Below are positions 9,461 to 18,139 of a stretch of 47,743 bases of DNA, piece after piece (the stretch's first letter is position 1; each line of letters begins with the position of its first letter). Position numbers and translations under genes: made by a program. The notes under the pieces are model-generated. The model worked only from the letters and a program-made list of their open reading frames with translations. It was not told where the DNA came from and did not search any database. Where the stretch lies: NCBI GenBank assembly GCA_027620015.1, contig JAQCGH010000012.1:1-47743 (forward strand). The letters run 5' to 3'. Source of the stretch: Cyanobacteriota bacterium (lineage in GTDB: Bacteria > Cyanobacteriota > Cyanobacteriia > PCC-6307 > Cyanobiaceae).

Positions 9461-9482
9461 GGGGCAATGGCCCTCCAGTGTG

Positions 9483-10433
9483 TCACCGGTTCTGGTCTTC
9501 GGGGTCGTCGGCGAGCTCCTGGAGCCGCTTGTAGAGGGCTGCTTCCGCCTCACCCAAATATTCCGGCACAAGGATGCGCACCTCAACCAACTGATCACCA
9601 CGCTTATCACCCCACTCCTGGCCTCGCCCACGCAGGCGCAGAAGACGGCCGCTCGAGGAACCAGCAGGCACCCGAAGCTTCACAGGTCCGCGCAGGGTTG
9701 GCACCACCACCTGGCAGCCCAGGGCCGCCTCTGCAGGAGTCAATTCGAGCGGGTAGAGCACCCGAAGGCCGTCAATACGCAGGCCATCCTCGGTACGAAC
9801 CCGCAACTGCAGGAAATGGTCGCCGCCGCCAGGGGTCACACCCGCCAGTCGCAAGCGCCAGCCGTCACCAGCCAGGGGAGGGGTCCACACTTCCACCGCT
9901 GTTCCGTCAACCAGCTCCAGCTCCAGCCGCTCCCCTTGCAAAGCCTGCTCAGGCGAGAGCTCTACCAGACTCTCCTGGTCGCTTGAGGCCTGCACCGGAG
10001 GAGGAGATGGTGGTGAGGCGGTAACGAAACCAGAGGACTGATAAGGCTTCTCTACAGGAGGTTCAGACTCGGATTCATCCCACTCGGGAGCGGCAGACGA
10101 ACGTTGACGGCGACGTTCACCGAAAAGCTCTTCGAGATATTCCTCAAAGTCTGGAAAACCGGAAGCAAAGGGATCCTGGGGCACCCGGCCTGTGAGGCCA
10201 TCAATGGGCATACCCGCCTCCCAGACCTGGCGACGGCGCGGATCTGAGAGCACCGCATAGGCCTCGTTAACGAGCTTGAAACGCTCTTCCGCAAGCGGGT
10301 CATTGCCATTGAGATCGGGATGCCAGCGGCGGGCCTGAGCCCGGAAAGCCCGTTTGAGGTTGCTGGCATCAGAGCCAGGCTCGAGGCCCAGCACCAACCA
10401 ATAGTCGGCCGGAACGGCAGGGCTAGATGTCAC
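9483..10433 (-). CDS. dnaJ: DnaJ-like co-chaperone (J domain plus C-terminal substrate domains, no zinc finger)
   Basis: This is an Hsp40 that delivers clients to DnaK and stimulates its ATPase. The 316-residue protein has an N-terminal J domain (about 8-72) with the essential HPD at residues 38-40, a variable linker rich in Ser, Pro and Glu (about 100-165), and DnaJ C-terminal beta-domains containing VVVPTLRGPVKLRVPAGSS. The CxxCxGxG zinc repeats are absent, so it is CbpA-like. Its start overlaps the dnaK stop by 4 bases (10430-10433), implying coupled translation with that DnaK. The assignment as partner of this particular DnaK paralogue is inferred from the overlap. Confidence 0.9.
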   Translation of the reverse strand: MTSSPAVPADYWLVLGLEPGSDASNLKRAFRAQARRWHPDLNGNDPLAEERFKLVNEAYAVLSDPRRRQVWEAGMPIDGLTGRVPQDPFASGFPDFEEYLEELFGERRRQRSSAAPEWDESESEPPVEKPYQSSGFVTASPPSPPPVQASSDQESLVELSPEQALQGERLELELVDGTAVEVWTPPLAGDGWRLRLAGVTPGGGDHFLQLRVRTEDGLRIDGLRVLYPLELTPAEAALGCQVVVPTLRGPVKLRVPAGSSSGRLLRLRGRGQEWGDKRGDQLVEVRILVPEYLGEAEAALYKRLQELADDPEDQNR

Positions 10434-12472
10434 CGGTAGGGACCATCACCCCAGGGATCTGAGTCGCTGCGGGGACGGCGCTGGCGGGCCACCGCTTCAG
10501 GTTCGCGATAGGGATCTCGGTCGTAGCGACTGGGAGGGGATCCCCATGGATCACTGCCAGGTCGGTTCCAGTCATCCCAGTCGTCATCTGCGAACAACTC
10601 GTCTTTGAGCGATCCCAACGTGTTCTTAAGCCCCTGCAGCGGCCCCTGCTCTGTCTTGCGTTCACTCAGCAGGCGGCGATTGAGACCAAACAGAGCTTCC
10701 TGCAACTGGCTTACGGCCAGTTCCAGCTCCACCAAATCGTTGGCAGCGAGCAGATCCTGCACATCGCGCAGGGCCATCTCCACGGAGCGCTGCTGACGCT
10801 CGGCGCCGTAGGGACCCAGCTCAAGAGATGCGTCACGTAGACGGCGCTCAGCCTGAGCCACCAGGGTTTGGGCCCGGTTGCGGCGATCAATCTCGGCACG
10901 CATGCGCCGATCCTCACTGGCCTTTAGATCGGCCTCCTCAATCAACTTGGTGATCTCCTCCTCGCTGAGGTTGGAGCCCCCCTGGATGCTGACGCTCTGT
11001 TGACGCCCTGTAGTTCGGTCTGTAGCCGACACCTGCAGCAAGCCGTTTGCATCGATGTCGAAGGACACCTGCACCTGGGGTACACCCCGGGGTGCAGGCG
11101 GTATGCCAGATAGACGAAAACGCCCCAGGCTTTTGTTATCAGAGGCCATCTGCCGCTCCCCCTGCAACACGTGGATTTCCACCGAGCTCTGATTCGGCTC
11201 GGAAGTGCTGAACAGATCGCTTTTGCGAACCGGGATAGAGGTATTGCGCGGAATCAGCACCTTCATCACGCCGCCAATGGTTTCAAGTCCCAGAGAGAGA
11301 GGCGTGACGTCGTTGAGCATCAGATCACGCAACTCACCGGTGAGGATCCCCGCCTGCACCGCAGCGCCGATCGCCACCACCTCATCTGGGTTCACTGACT
11401 GGCAGGGTTCCAGCGGAATCAAAGTGCGCACCGTCTGCTGAACCATCGGCATGCGGGTACAGCCGCCCACCAACACGACGTCGTCGATGTCTTCAGCCGC
11501 GAGGCCCGAATCCCTCAGGGCCCGCTGCACCGGCCGGAGCAAGCGATCCAGCAGATCGGGGCAGAGGGCCTCAAACACCCTCCGCTCGAGGGTGGTTTCG
11601 ATATGCAGCGGTCCCTCGGGGCCAGTGGCAATAAAAGGCAGCGAAATCGGCGTACTCTGCACACCGCTGAGTTCGATCTTGGCTTTCTCAGCGGCTTCGG
11701 TGAGCCGCTGCAAAGCCTGGCGGTCCCGACGCAAATCGATGCTGTGTTCGGCGAGGAAAACCTCGGACAGCCAGTCGACGATGAGTCGGTCCCAGTCGTT
11801 GCCACCAAGTTGGGTGTCACCGCTGGTGGCTTTTACATCGAACACCCCTTGGGCGATGCGCAGCACCGAAACATCGAACGTGCCACCCCCCAGGTCAAAC
11901 ACCAACACCCGCTTGACAGTGCTGCGGTCGAAGCCGTAGGCCAAGGCTGCCGAAGTGGGCTCATTGAGTATCCGCTCAACACTGATCCCAGCCAGGCGGC
12001 CGGCGTCTCGGGTGGCCTGGCGCTGGGCGTCATTGAAATAGGCCGGAACGGTGATCACCGCCGCTTCGACAGGCTCGCCGAGGTACGTAGCGGCGTCATC
12101 ACAGAGCTTACGGAGCACGCTGGCAACCAACTCTTCGGGGGCGTATTCGCGTTCAGTGGCTGGACAGACCACCCGCACGTTGCCCTGGTCATTGGCTCGC
12201 ACGCTGTAGGGAACTGAAAGGCTGCCCTCCTCGAGCTCATCCCACTGACGGCCCACGAAACGCTTGAGGTTGGCGAAGGTGTTGCGGGGATTCAGAACAA
12301 GCTGACGCCGGGCCAGCTGGCCGACGAGCAACTCCTGGTCGCGGCTAAAGCCCACCACCGATGGTGTCGTGCGGCTGCCCTCAGCGCTAGCGATGACCTG
12401 GGGACGGCCACCCTCTAGTACGGCTACCACTGAATTTGTTGTACCTAGGTCGATGCCAACTATTCGGGACAT
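10430..12472 (-). CDS. dnaK: Hsp70 chaperone DnaK (cyanobacterial paralogue with D/W/R-rich tail)
   Basis: This ATP-dependent Hsp70 has 680 residues from ATG 12470-12472 (MSRIVGIDLGTTNSVVAVLE); the open frame upstream of that ATG does not look like DnaK. The nucleotide-binding domain carries the DLGTTNS phosphate loop, VFDLGGGTFDVSVL and VVLVGGCTRMP. The substrate-binding domain includes VTPLSLGLETIGG. The helical lid is followed by a tail of about 55 residues rich in Asp, Trp, Arg and Pro with repeated DPWG-like units instead of the EEVD-type end. Cyanobacteria have several DnaK proteins. Overall length and tail suggest a DnaK1-like form, but I cannot assign the paralogue securely. It heads the dnaK-dnaJ-DUF3110-murQ unit. 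Confidence 0.95.
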   Translation of the reverse strand: MSRIVGIDLGTTNSVVAVLEGGRPQVIASAEGSRTTPSVVGFSRDQELLVGQLARRQLVLNPRNTFANLKRFVGRQWDELEEGSLSVPYSVRANDQGNVRVVCPATEREYAPEELVASVLRKLCDDAATYLGEPVEAAVITVPAYFNDAQRQATRDAGRLAGISVERILNEPTSAALAYGFDRSTVKRVLVFDLGGGTFDVSVLRIAQGVFDVKATSGDTQLGGNDWDRLIVDWLSEVFLAEHSIDLRRDRQALQRLTEAAEKAKIELSGVQSTPISLPFIATGPEGPLHIETTLERRVFEALCPDLLDRLLRPVQRALRDSGLAAEDIDDVVLVGGCTRMPMVQQTVRTLIPLEPCQSVNPDEVVAIGAAVQAGILTGELRDLMLNDVTPLSLGLETIGGVMKVLIPRNTSIPVRKSDLFSTSEPNQSSVEIHVLQGERQMASDNKSLGRFRLSGIPPAPRGVPQVQVSFDIDANGLLQVSATDRTTGRQQSVSIQGGSNLSEEEITKLIEEADLKASEDRRMRAEIDRRNRAQTLVAQAERRLRDASLELGPYGAERQQRSVEMALRDVQDLLAANDLVELELAVSQLQEALFGLNRRLLSERKTEQGPLQGLKNTLGSLKDELFADDDWDDWNRPGSDPWGSPPSRYDRDPYREPEAVARQRRPRSDSDPWGDGPYR

Positions 12473-12575
12473 GGCACCCCTTCGTTTAAAAGCATGCGGC
12501 TGGAACCCCGTCGACCCATGAAAACGGCGGCTCAGCCCCGCGCTGTTGAAACCCAAAACTAACTGCCTTCCAGAC

Positions 12576-12594
12576 GTTAATCACTGCTTAATCG
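12576..12594 (+). promoter_or_regulatory. Candidate Pho box upstream of pstC
   Basis: Two 8-base direct repeats, GTTAATCA (12576-12583) and CTTAATCG (12587-12594), are separated by 3 bases. This gives the 11-base period of cyanobacterial PhoB/SphR boxes, whose units resemble CTTAACCT. They lie between dnaK and pstC, 112 bases before the preferred pstC start. A possible -10 (TAGATT) sits at 12615-12620. Phosphate-starvation control is inferred from the repeats and from the target operon. Confidence 0.5.
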
Positions 12595-12706
12595 GCAGCA
12601 AGTGGTGCCCTCCGTAGATTCAGCTTGGATCGGCCGCTCAGCGCTGACCGATGCAGAACCATCCCATGCCATGCCGAAGGACTCCAGCCAAGTGGTCTCA
12701 GGCCCT

Positions 12707-13666
12707 ATGAATTCCAATCAGCTTATAGAAGCTGACGCCTTCACCTTGCGTCGCCGTCCAGCCTCGGAAAAACTCATTGATCTTGGCTTTAAGCAGCTGA
12801 CCCTGCTGCTTGCCTCAGCCGTAGCAATCGTATTGCTGGGCATATTCCTCACCGTGTTTCAAGGGGCCCGTGAGGCAATTTCAAGCTTTGGGGTCAACTT
12901 CCTCATCACCTCCAGCTGGGATCCGATCAACGAGCAATACGGCGCCTTGGTTGCGATTTACGGCACATTGGTGAGCTCACTTCTGGCGATCGCAATTGCC
13001 GTCCCTTTGGGAGTGGGAACGGCAATCTTTATCACCGAAGACCTGATCCCAAACTCCATGCGGGAGGCGATTGGCTTAATGGTGGAACTACTTGCTGCCA
13101 TCCCTTCCGTAGTGCTCGGACTTTGGGCCATCTTTGTGATGGAGCCTGCTATCCGCCCTGCGCTGAACCTGCTGCACATCCTTTTGGGTTGGAATCCCTT
13201 TTTTAACACCGTGCCACAGGGGCCTGGAATGGCTCCGGCCGTTCTGATTCTGGTGGTGATGATTCTGCCAATTATCACGTCCATTTCTCGAGATGCCCTT
13301 AATCAAGTACCGATGGAGCTGCGCCAAGGTGCCTACGCAGTGGGCACTACCCGCTGGGGTGCGATTTTTAGCGTGATAGTGCCGGCAGCGATTTCGGCCA
13401 TTACCGGTGGGGTGATGCTTGCGCTGGGAAGGGCTATGGGGGAAACCATGGCGGTCACCATGATTATCGGCAACGCCCTCAATTTTGATCTTTCACTACT
13501 TGCCCCGGCAAATACAATTGCCTCGATGCTCGCCAACCAATTCGGCGAGGCAGATGGTATTCAAGTATCAGCTCTTATGTATGCAGCGTTAATTCTAATG
13601 TTGCTGACATTTATGGTAAATGTCGGTGCTCAGTTGATTGTTCGACGTCTAAGCCTGCGCTACTGA
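12707..13666 (+). CDS. pstC: Phosphate ABC transporter permease PstC
   Basis: PstC is one of the two inner-membrane permeases of the high-affinity phosphate uptake system. The product has about six membrane segments, the LMVELLAAIPSVVLGLWAIF stretch typical of PstC, and an EAA-like loop (LRQGAYAVGTTRWGAIFSVIVP). Three in-frame starts are possible: GTG 12602, ATG 12671 and ATG 12707. The last is preferred because homologues begin shortly before the LRRRPASEKLIDLGFKQL segment; it gives 319 residues. No ribosome site clearly decides. It is followed after 5 bases by pstA. A candidate Pho box lies upstream. No pstS gene is present in this cluster. Confidence 0.92.
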   Translation: MNSNQLIEADAFTLRRRPASEKLIDLGFKQLTLLLASAVAIVLLGIFLTVFQGAREAISSFGVNFLITSSWDPINEQYGALVAIYGTLVSSLLAIAIAVPLGVGTAIFITEDLIPNSMREAIGLMVELLAAIPSVVLGLWAIFVMEPAIRPALNLLHILLGWNPFFNTVPQGPGMAPAVLILVVMILPIITSISRDALNQVPMELRQGAYAVGTTRWGAIFSVIVPAAISAITGGVMLALGRAMGETMAVTMIIGNALNFDLSLLAPANTIASMLANQFGEADGIQVSALMYAALILMLLTFMVNVGAQLIVRRLSLRY

Positions 13667-13671
13667 TCACC

Positions 13672-14586
13672 ATGGGTAAGCAATCATTAATCACCTACGA
13701 CAACACAACCCTGTTTGAGCGGAGGCCTCTGCACTTCGATCCAAACCTGCGGCGCAACCGACTTAATCTTCTTTTTACCAGTATCGCTGGCATATTTGCT
13801 GCCATAGCAGTGCTGCCTCTGCTGCTTGTTCTATTCCACGTATTAATGCAAGGAGGTCGCCTGATCAGTGTGAACTTGTTTACTCAAATTCCTCCGCCTC
13901 CAGGATTGGATGAAGGAGGTATCGGCAACGCCATCATTGGCACAATTTTAGTGACCATGATCGCCACGCTAATCGCTATCCCGGTGGGAGTGGGAGGGGG
14001 TATCTACCTCAGCGAATACTCAAGCAAAGGATGGTTCGCTAAGTTTGTTAGCTTCGGTAATGACATTTTGGCAGGGGTGCCGTCGATTATAAGCGGCGTA
14101 TTCGTTTATGGAATAGTCGTAACAACTCGGATATTCTTCGACCAGAGCTACAGCGCCGTGGCAGGGGGCATCGCGCTTGCGGTGTTGATGCTACCGACTG
14201 TAATCAAGACTACAGAAGAAGGGCTAAAACTAGTGCCTCAGGAACTGCGTTGGGGTGCTTACGGAGTTGGTGCTTCGAAGTTTGTAACCGTTACTAGGAT
14301 CACCTTGCCATCGGCCTTCACTCCGATAGCAACTGGCGTAGTGCTAGCAATTGCCCGAGCCGCCGGTGAAACGGCTCCCTTGATATTTACGGCGCTCTTC
14401 TCACCCTTCTGGCAAGAGGACGTGTTAAGTCCAATCGCAACTATGTCGGTGTTGATCTTTAACTTCGCGATCATGCCTTATGAGGCCCAGAACGAACTCG
14501 CATGGGCAGCCTCTTTTATTTTGGTTTTAATGATCCTAGCTGCCAACCTGTTGGCACGCTGGATAAGCAGATTGGCGAGGGTCTAA
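13672..14586 (+). CDS. pstA: Phosphate ABC transporter permease PstA
   Basis: PstA is the second membrane subunit and pairs with PstC to form the phosphate channel. The 304-residue protein has about six hydrophobic helices, the conserved GVGGGIYLSEY and FGNDILAGVPSIISGVFVYG segments, and the EAA loop LRWGAYGVGASKFVTVTRI. It starts 5 bases after pstC, an operon arrangement. Base composition looks lower in GC than the flanking genes: 14041-14100 has 28 G/C in 60 by my count. Confidence 0.94.
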   Translation: MGKQSLITYDNTTLFERRPLHFDPNLRRNRLNLLFTSIAGIFAAIAVLPLLLVLFHVLMQGGRLISVNLFTQIPPPPGLDEGGIGNAIIGTILVTMIATLIAIPVGVGGGIYLSEYSSKGWFAKFVSFGNDILAGVPSIISGVFVYGIVVTTRIFFDQSYSAVAGGIALAVLMLPTVIKTTEEGLKLVPQELRWGAYGVGASKFVTVTRITLPSAFTPIATGVVLAIARAAGETAPLIFTALFSPFWQEDVLSPIATMSVLIFNFAIMPYEAQNELAWAASFILVLMILAANLLARWISRLARV

Positions 14587-14630
14587 ACCAGTAAGTCAAT
14601 TCTTTAACTTTATCAATCTTCTACAGAACC

Positions 14631-15455
14631 ATGACAAGCAGCCTCCCTTCAAAGAATTCCGTCGACTCAGCCGTGCAGGATACGTGCATGTCTTTGCAGA
14701 ATGTGACCATCTCTTATGGAAAGTTTGAGGCTGTAAAGAATGTATTTATGGATATACCGCGTGGCAAAGTAACCGCCTTTATTGGTCCCTCCGGTTGTGG
14801 CAAATCGACAGTATTGCGTGGTCTAAATAGGATGAATGACCTGATTCCAGGTTGCCAACTCAAGGGCCGGATAGTATTTGACGGTCATGACCTCTACGAC
14901 CCAAAGGTGGATCCTGTAGAAGTGCGAAGACGCATCGGCATGGTGTTTCAAAAACCCAATCCCTTCCCAAAATCGATCTACGAAAACATCGCCTTCGGCG
15001 CACGGATTAACGGGTTTAAGGGTGATATGGATGAGCTGGTAGAACGTTCCTTGCGTAAGGCAGCTGTATGGGATGAATGCAAGGACAAATTGCGGGAGAG
15101 TGGCTTTGCCTTATCAGGTGGGCAGCAGCAGCGCCTCTGCATTGCCAGGGCGATCGCAACTGAGCCAGAAGTAATCTTGATGGATGAGCCATGCTCCGCG
15201 CTTGATCCAATCTCCACGCTAAAGATTGAAGAAACGATGCATGAACTAAAGCGCAGCTACACAATCATCATTGTGACCCACAACATGCAGCAGGCCGTGA
15301 GAGTATCTGATCAAACGGCCTTCTTTAATGCGGAGGCCGTAGAAGGCGGCACTGGCAAAGTGGGGTATCTGGTGGAATTTAACAACACCGAACGAATATT
15401 TAATGCTCCCGTCCAGGAGACAACCCGGGATTATGTTAGCGGGCGTTTTGGCTAA
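14631..15455 (+). CDS. pstB: Phosphate ABC transporter ATP-binding protein PstB
   Basis: PstB hydrolyses ATP to power phosphate import. The 274-residue protein has Walker [10 protein letters not shown] (52-60), the Q loop in [20 protein letters not shown], the signature LSGGQQQR and Walker [14 protein letters not shown], and an H loop in [10 protein letters not shown]. It follows pstA by 44 bases and ends the operon ahead of a hairpin terminator. Its first third is AT-rich for this genome: 14701-14760 has only 22 G/C in 60 bases. This suggests either codon drift or transfer. Confidence 0.96.
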   Translation: MTSSLPSKNSVDSAVQDTCMSLQNVTISYGKFEAVKNVFMDIPRGKVTAFIGPSGCGKSTVLRGLNRMNDLIPGCQLKGRIVFDGHDLYDPKVDPVEVRRRIGMVFQKPNPFPKSIYENIAFGARINGFKGDMDELVERSLRKAAVWDECKDKLRESGFALSGGQQQRLCIARAIATEPEVILMDEPCSALDPISTLKIEETMHELKRSYTIIIVTHNMQQAVRVSDQTAFFNAEAVEGGTGKVGYLVEFNNTERIFNAPVQETTRDYVSGRFG

Positions 15456-15513
15456 TTAATTGCTAAGTAAAGCTGACAAATTGCTTGCAACTATTCAATT
15501 AAAATTAGTCCAC

Positions 15514-15540
15514 AAAAAAGCCGGCCGCAAGGCCGGCTTT
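15514..15540. terminator. Bidirectional intrinsic terminator (pstB / tRNA-Ser)
   Basis: GCCGGCC (15520-15526), a GCAA tetraloop and GGCCGGC (15531-15537) form a perfect stem, extended by AAA/TTT. On the minus strand it is followed by six T residues, making a strong terminator directly after the tRNA. On the plus strand the T tract is shorter, but it can close the pst operon. Confidence 0.85.
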
Positions 15541-15545
15541 ATAAC

Positions 15546-15631
15546 GGAGAAGGAGGGATTCGAACCCTCGATAGAGTTGCCCCTATACAGCATTTCCAGT
15601 GCTGCGCCTTCGACCACTCGGCCACTTCTCC
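15546..15631 (-). tRNA. tRNA-Ser(GGA)
   Basis: The reverse strand folds as a class II tRNA of 86 bases. The acceptor strands are GGAGAAG and CTTCTCC. The D arm contains GCCGAGTGGTC. The anticodon stem CAGCA/TGCTG closes the loop CTGGAAA, with anticodon GGA. A long variable arm typical of serine follows, then the T loop GGTTCGAATCC. CCA is not encoded. It reads UCC/UCU codons. The gene lies antisense to the spacer before the ferredoxin gene, with a strong terminator 5 bases past its 3' end. Confidence 0.95.
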
Positions 15632-15669
15632 AGGGGCAAAATGGGGCAACCAGATGGCAATGTAGCAGC

Positions 15670-16038
15670 ATGACTCGCACCCATCCAATCACGGTTCATT
15701 TGCGTCAAAACGGGCAATTGATTCGCCACGAGGTCCCCGAAGGGGAATACATCCTGCGCAGCTTTGAGCAGCAGGGAGATCCGCTACCTTTTAGTTGCCG
15801 CAATGGATGCTGCACCGCCTGCGCCGTGCGGGTGATCAGCGGCGAAATCGATCAGCGCGAAGCCCTAGGTCTTTCGAGGGAACTACGTGAGCGTGGCTAT
15901 GGACTTCTTTGTGTAGCCCGCGCCATCGGCCCCTTAGAGGTGGAGACGCAGGACGAAGACGAGGTCTATGAACTGCAGTTTGGACAACACTTCGGCCGCG
16001 GCAAAGTGCGAGGCGCCCTGCCCCTGGAAGGGGAATGA
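15670..16038 (+). CDS. 2Fe-2S plant-type ferredoxin
   Basis: This is an electron-transfer protein of 122 residues. The cluster ligands are Cys43, Cys48, Cys51 (SCRNGCCTAC) and Cys81 (YGLLCVA), the C-x4-C-x2-C...C plan of plant-type ferredoxins. A C-terminal extension of about 30 residues follows the core. ATG 15670 is chosen because the open frame upstream runs through the tRNA and terminator. The stop overlaps the following phosphatase-like gene by 4 bases. It is not the abundant photosynthetic PetF by sequence; the extended tail suggests a specialised ferredoxin. Partner unknown. Confidence 0.88.
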   Translation: MTRTHPITVHLRQNGQLIRHEVPEGEYILRSFEQQGDPLPFSCRNGCCTACAVRVISGEIDQREALGLSRELRERGYGLLCVARAIGPLEVETQDEDEVYELQFGQHFGRGKVRGALPLEGE

Positions 16039-16913
16039 AAGCAACAAGCAGCGCTGCATATAAGCAATCGGGGCTAAGCAGCGGAGAGATTGAATATTTA
16101 ACAGCTGTGGCGCGCCGTGCTGCAGAGGTTGGAGGAGAGCAACTGCGCCAGCACTTTGGCAGCTTGAGGCAGGTGCGCGAAAAGGGGCGCTCCGGTGATT
16201 TGGTCACCGAAGCAGACCATGCCGCTGAGGCAGCGGTGCTTGCGCTGCTTGAGGCAGAAACACCGCATATTGGCGTTCTTGCCGAGGAGAGCGGACGCCG
16301 ACCCATGCCGGGTGATCTCGAGTGGTGCGTTGATCCTCTAGATGGCACCACCAATTACGCCCACAGCTATCCGCTGTTTGGCACCTCGGTGGGGTTGTGC
16401 TGGCGAGGGCAGCCCCTACTCGGTGCACTGGCAGCCCCAGGGCTGGAGCAGCTCTACTGGGCCGCGCCAGGCTTGGGCTCCTGGTGCAATAACAGCAGGT
16501 TGACCGTTAGTGGCTGCCCCAAGCTCGAGCAGGCACTTTTAGTGACAGGCTTTGCCTACGACCGCCGCACGCGGCTCGACAACAACTACGCGGAATTCGC
16601 CTGGTTCACACACCGCAGCCAGGGCGTGCGACGGGGGGGCTCAGTGGCTCTGGATTTGGCATTCGTAGCTGCCGGAAAGCTCGATGGCATTTGGGAGCGG
16701 GGCCTATCGCCCTGGGATCTAGCCGCAGGGGTGGTTTTAGTGGAGCAAGCCGGCGGTGTGGTGAGCGCCTACGACGGCTCAGCCTTTGCGATCAATTCAG
16801 GGCGGATTCTGGCCTGCGGAGCAAGCCTGCAACCAGCCCTGATCGAGGGACTAGCGGCTTGCTGCCCCCTGGCCGGCAGTAGCTATGGAGCCCCTGAGCT
16901 CGACTCCCCCTAA
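16035..16913 (+). CDS. Inositol monophosphatase family protein
   Basis: This is a Mg-dependent phosphatase of the IMPase/SuhB/CysQ superfamily with 292 residues. The metal ligands are visible in LAEESG (Glu84-85), WCVDPLDGTTNYAH (Asp100, Asp103) and WDLAAGVVLVEQAGG near the C-terminus. The substrate (inositol phosphate, histidinol phosphate or another sugar phosphate) cannot be fixed from sequence. The neighbour hisZ makes a histidinol-phosphatase role worth considering, but that is inference only. Its ATG overlaps the ferredoxin stop (ATGA), so the two are translationally coupled. hisZ follows after 48 bases. Confidence 0.88.
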   Translation: MKATSSAAYKQSGLSSGEIEYLTAVARRAAEVGGEQLRQHFGSLRQVREKGRSGDLVTEADHAAEAAVLALLEAETPHIGVLAEESGRRPMPGDLEWCVDPLDGTTNYAHSYPLFGTSVGLCWRGQPLLGALAAPGLEQLYWAAPGLGSWCNNSRLTVSGCPKLEQALLVTGFAYDRRTRLDNNYAEFAWFTHRSQGVRRGGSVALDLAFVAAGKLDGIWERGLSPWDLAAGVVLVEQAGGVVSAYDGSAFAINSGRILACGASLQPALIEGLAACCPLAGSSYGAPELDSP

Positions 16914-16961
16914 TTGGATCCATAGGATCAGCCCACCCACCCTTTCCCTTACAACGCCCCA

Positions 16962-18131
16962 ATGGCCTTACAACCTGCCGCTGGCGTTCGGGATCTCAAC
17001 CCTCGTGAAGTTGAGGGAAACCGGCGCATCGCCGATCAACTCGCCGCGGTTTATCGACTCTGGGGGTACCAGGAGGTGGCGCCGCCAAGCTTTGAGCGGC
17101 TAGACACCCTTGAGGCAGGTGGTGGCATCGACGGCCGCGAGTTAGTGAGGCTGGCAAGCGATGAGCCCCTAGGACTGCGTCCGGAGCTGACCGCATCGAT
17201 CGCCCGCGCCGCCAGTACACGCCTAGCCGAGCGGCCCCGTCCCCTGAGACTCTGGGCCATGGGCAGCACCTTCCGGAGCTCCATGGCTGAGGGTGGCTCG
17301 CAACGACTCCACGAACAGTTGCAGAGCGGCGTAGAGCTGCTCGGGGCCAAAAGCGCCGCCGCGGATGTGGAGCTGATGCGCCTGTTGCTTGCCGCCGTAG
17401 GAAAACTTGGATTTCAAACCCATCACCAGCCCAGATTGCTAGTGGGTCACAACGGGCTGCTCAGCGCCCTGCTACGCCAGCTGCCCGAGCAGCAGCAGCA
17501 CCCTGCCCGCGCAGCCTTAACAAGCTTCGACCCCCTGGCTTTGGCCCAACTGGCTTTGCCAGATTCTGATCGGATGCGACTGTGCAATCTGATGCGACTA
17601 CGCGGAGATCCGGAGCAAGTGCTGTATCAACTTGAGCAATGGCTGGGCCCAGTAGCCCTAATAGCGGAGCTTGGCGAGATCCTGGCAGCGGTTGCGCCAG
17701 CAGCTAAGCGCCTTGGAGTGCAGTTGCAGCTAGACCCGAGCTTCCAGCCCCACTTCGCTCTTTATGACGGTCTTGTGCTGAAGCTGGTATGCCAGGGGCA
17801 GGAGGTGCCGGTCGAGATCGCCAGCGGTGGTCGTTACGACGCCCTAGTGGGTCGCTTTTGCCCAGAGCCAAGCGAGGCGGCGGGAGTGGGATTTGGCTTC
17901 GATATTGGAGCGGTGCGGGAGCTGTTGGCGCATCCCTTAGAGAGCCATTCTCCGGTGCTGGTGACCTATGGCTCACCCCAGCAGCTAGGCGAAGCCCTCG
18001 ATCAGCTGGAGGCCCTGCACCAGGCTGGTATCTGCGCCGAACTTCTCAGCGGGGCCTGCGCTAACCAGACAGAAGCTGAGTCCCTCGGCCAAGCCCGCGG
18101 CTGCGGCCGTACTCTCTGGATCTCTTCCTAA
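16962..18131 (+). CDS. hisZ: ATP phosphoribosyltransferase regulatory subunit HisZ
   Basis: HisZ is a histidyl-tRNA-synthetase-like protein that complexes with short HisG to form the first enzyme of histidine synthesis. The 389-residue protein starts with AAGVRDLNPREVEGNRRI, has the class II motif 2 region (LRLWAMGSTFRSS) and motif 3-like AAGVGFGFDIGAVREL, but no C-terminal anticodon-binding domain, which separates it from HisS. hisG is not in this window. It is followed after 8 bases by a ferredoxin gene. Confidence 0.88.
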   Translation: MALQPAAGVRDLNPREVEGNRRIADQLAAVYRLWGYQEVAPPSFERLDTLEAGGGIDGRELVRLASDEPLGLRPELTASIARAASTRLAERPRPLRLWAMGSTFRSSMAEGGSQRLHEQLQSGVELLGAKSAAADVELMRLLLAAVGKLGFQTHHQPRLLVGHNGLLSALLRQLPEQQQHPARAALTSFDPLALAQLALPDSDRMRLCNLMRLRGDPEQVLYQLEQWLGPVALIAELGEILAAVAPAAKRLGVQLQLDPSFQPHFALYDGLVLKLVCQGQEVPVEIASGGRYDALVGRFCPEPSEAAGVGFGFDIGAVRELLAHPLESHSPVLVTYGSPQQLGEALDQLEALHQAGICAELLSGACANQTEAESLGQARGCGRTLWISS

Positions 18132-18139
18132 GGTCATTT

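Noticed and set aside
11603-12217. Plus-strand ORF of about 200 codons inside dnaK
   Set aside because: It lies fully antisense to highly conserved DnaK sequence. Such shadow frames are common in GC-rich genes.
15460-15669. Open frame upstream of the 2Fe-2S ferredoxin
   Set aside because: It runs through the terminator and the tRNA-Ser gene, so it is not translated as protein.
15495-15692. Minus-strand ORF across the tRNA ([12 protein letters not shown] pattern)
   Set aside because: This is the usual spurious translation of a serine tRNA gene.
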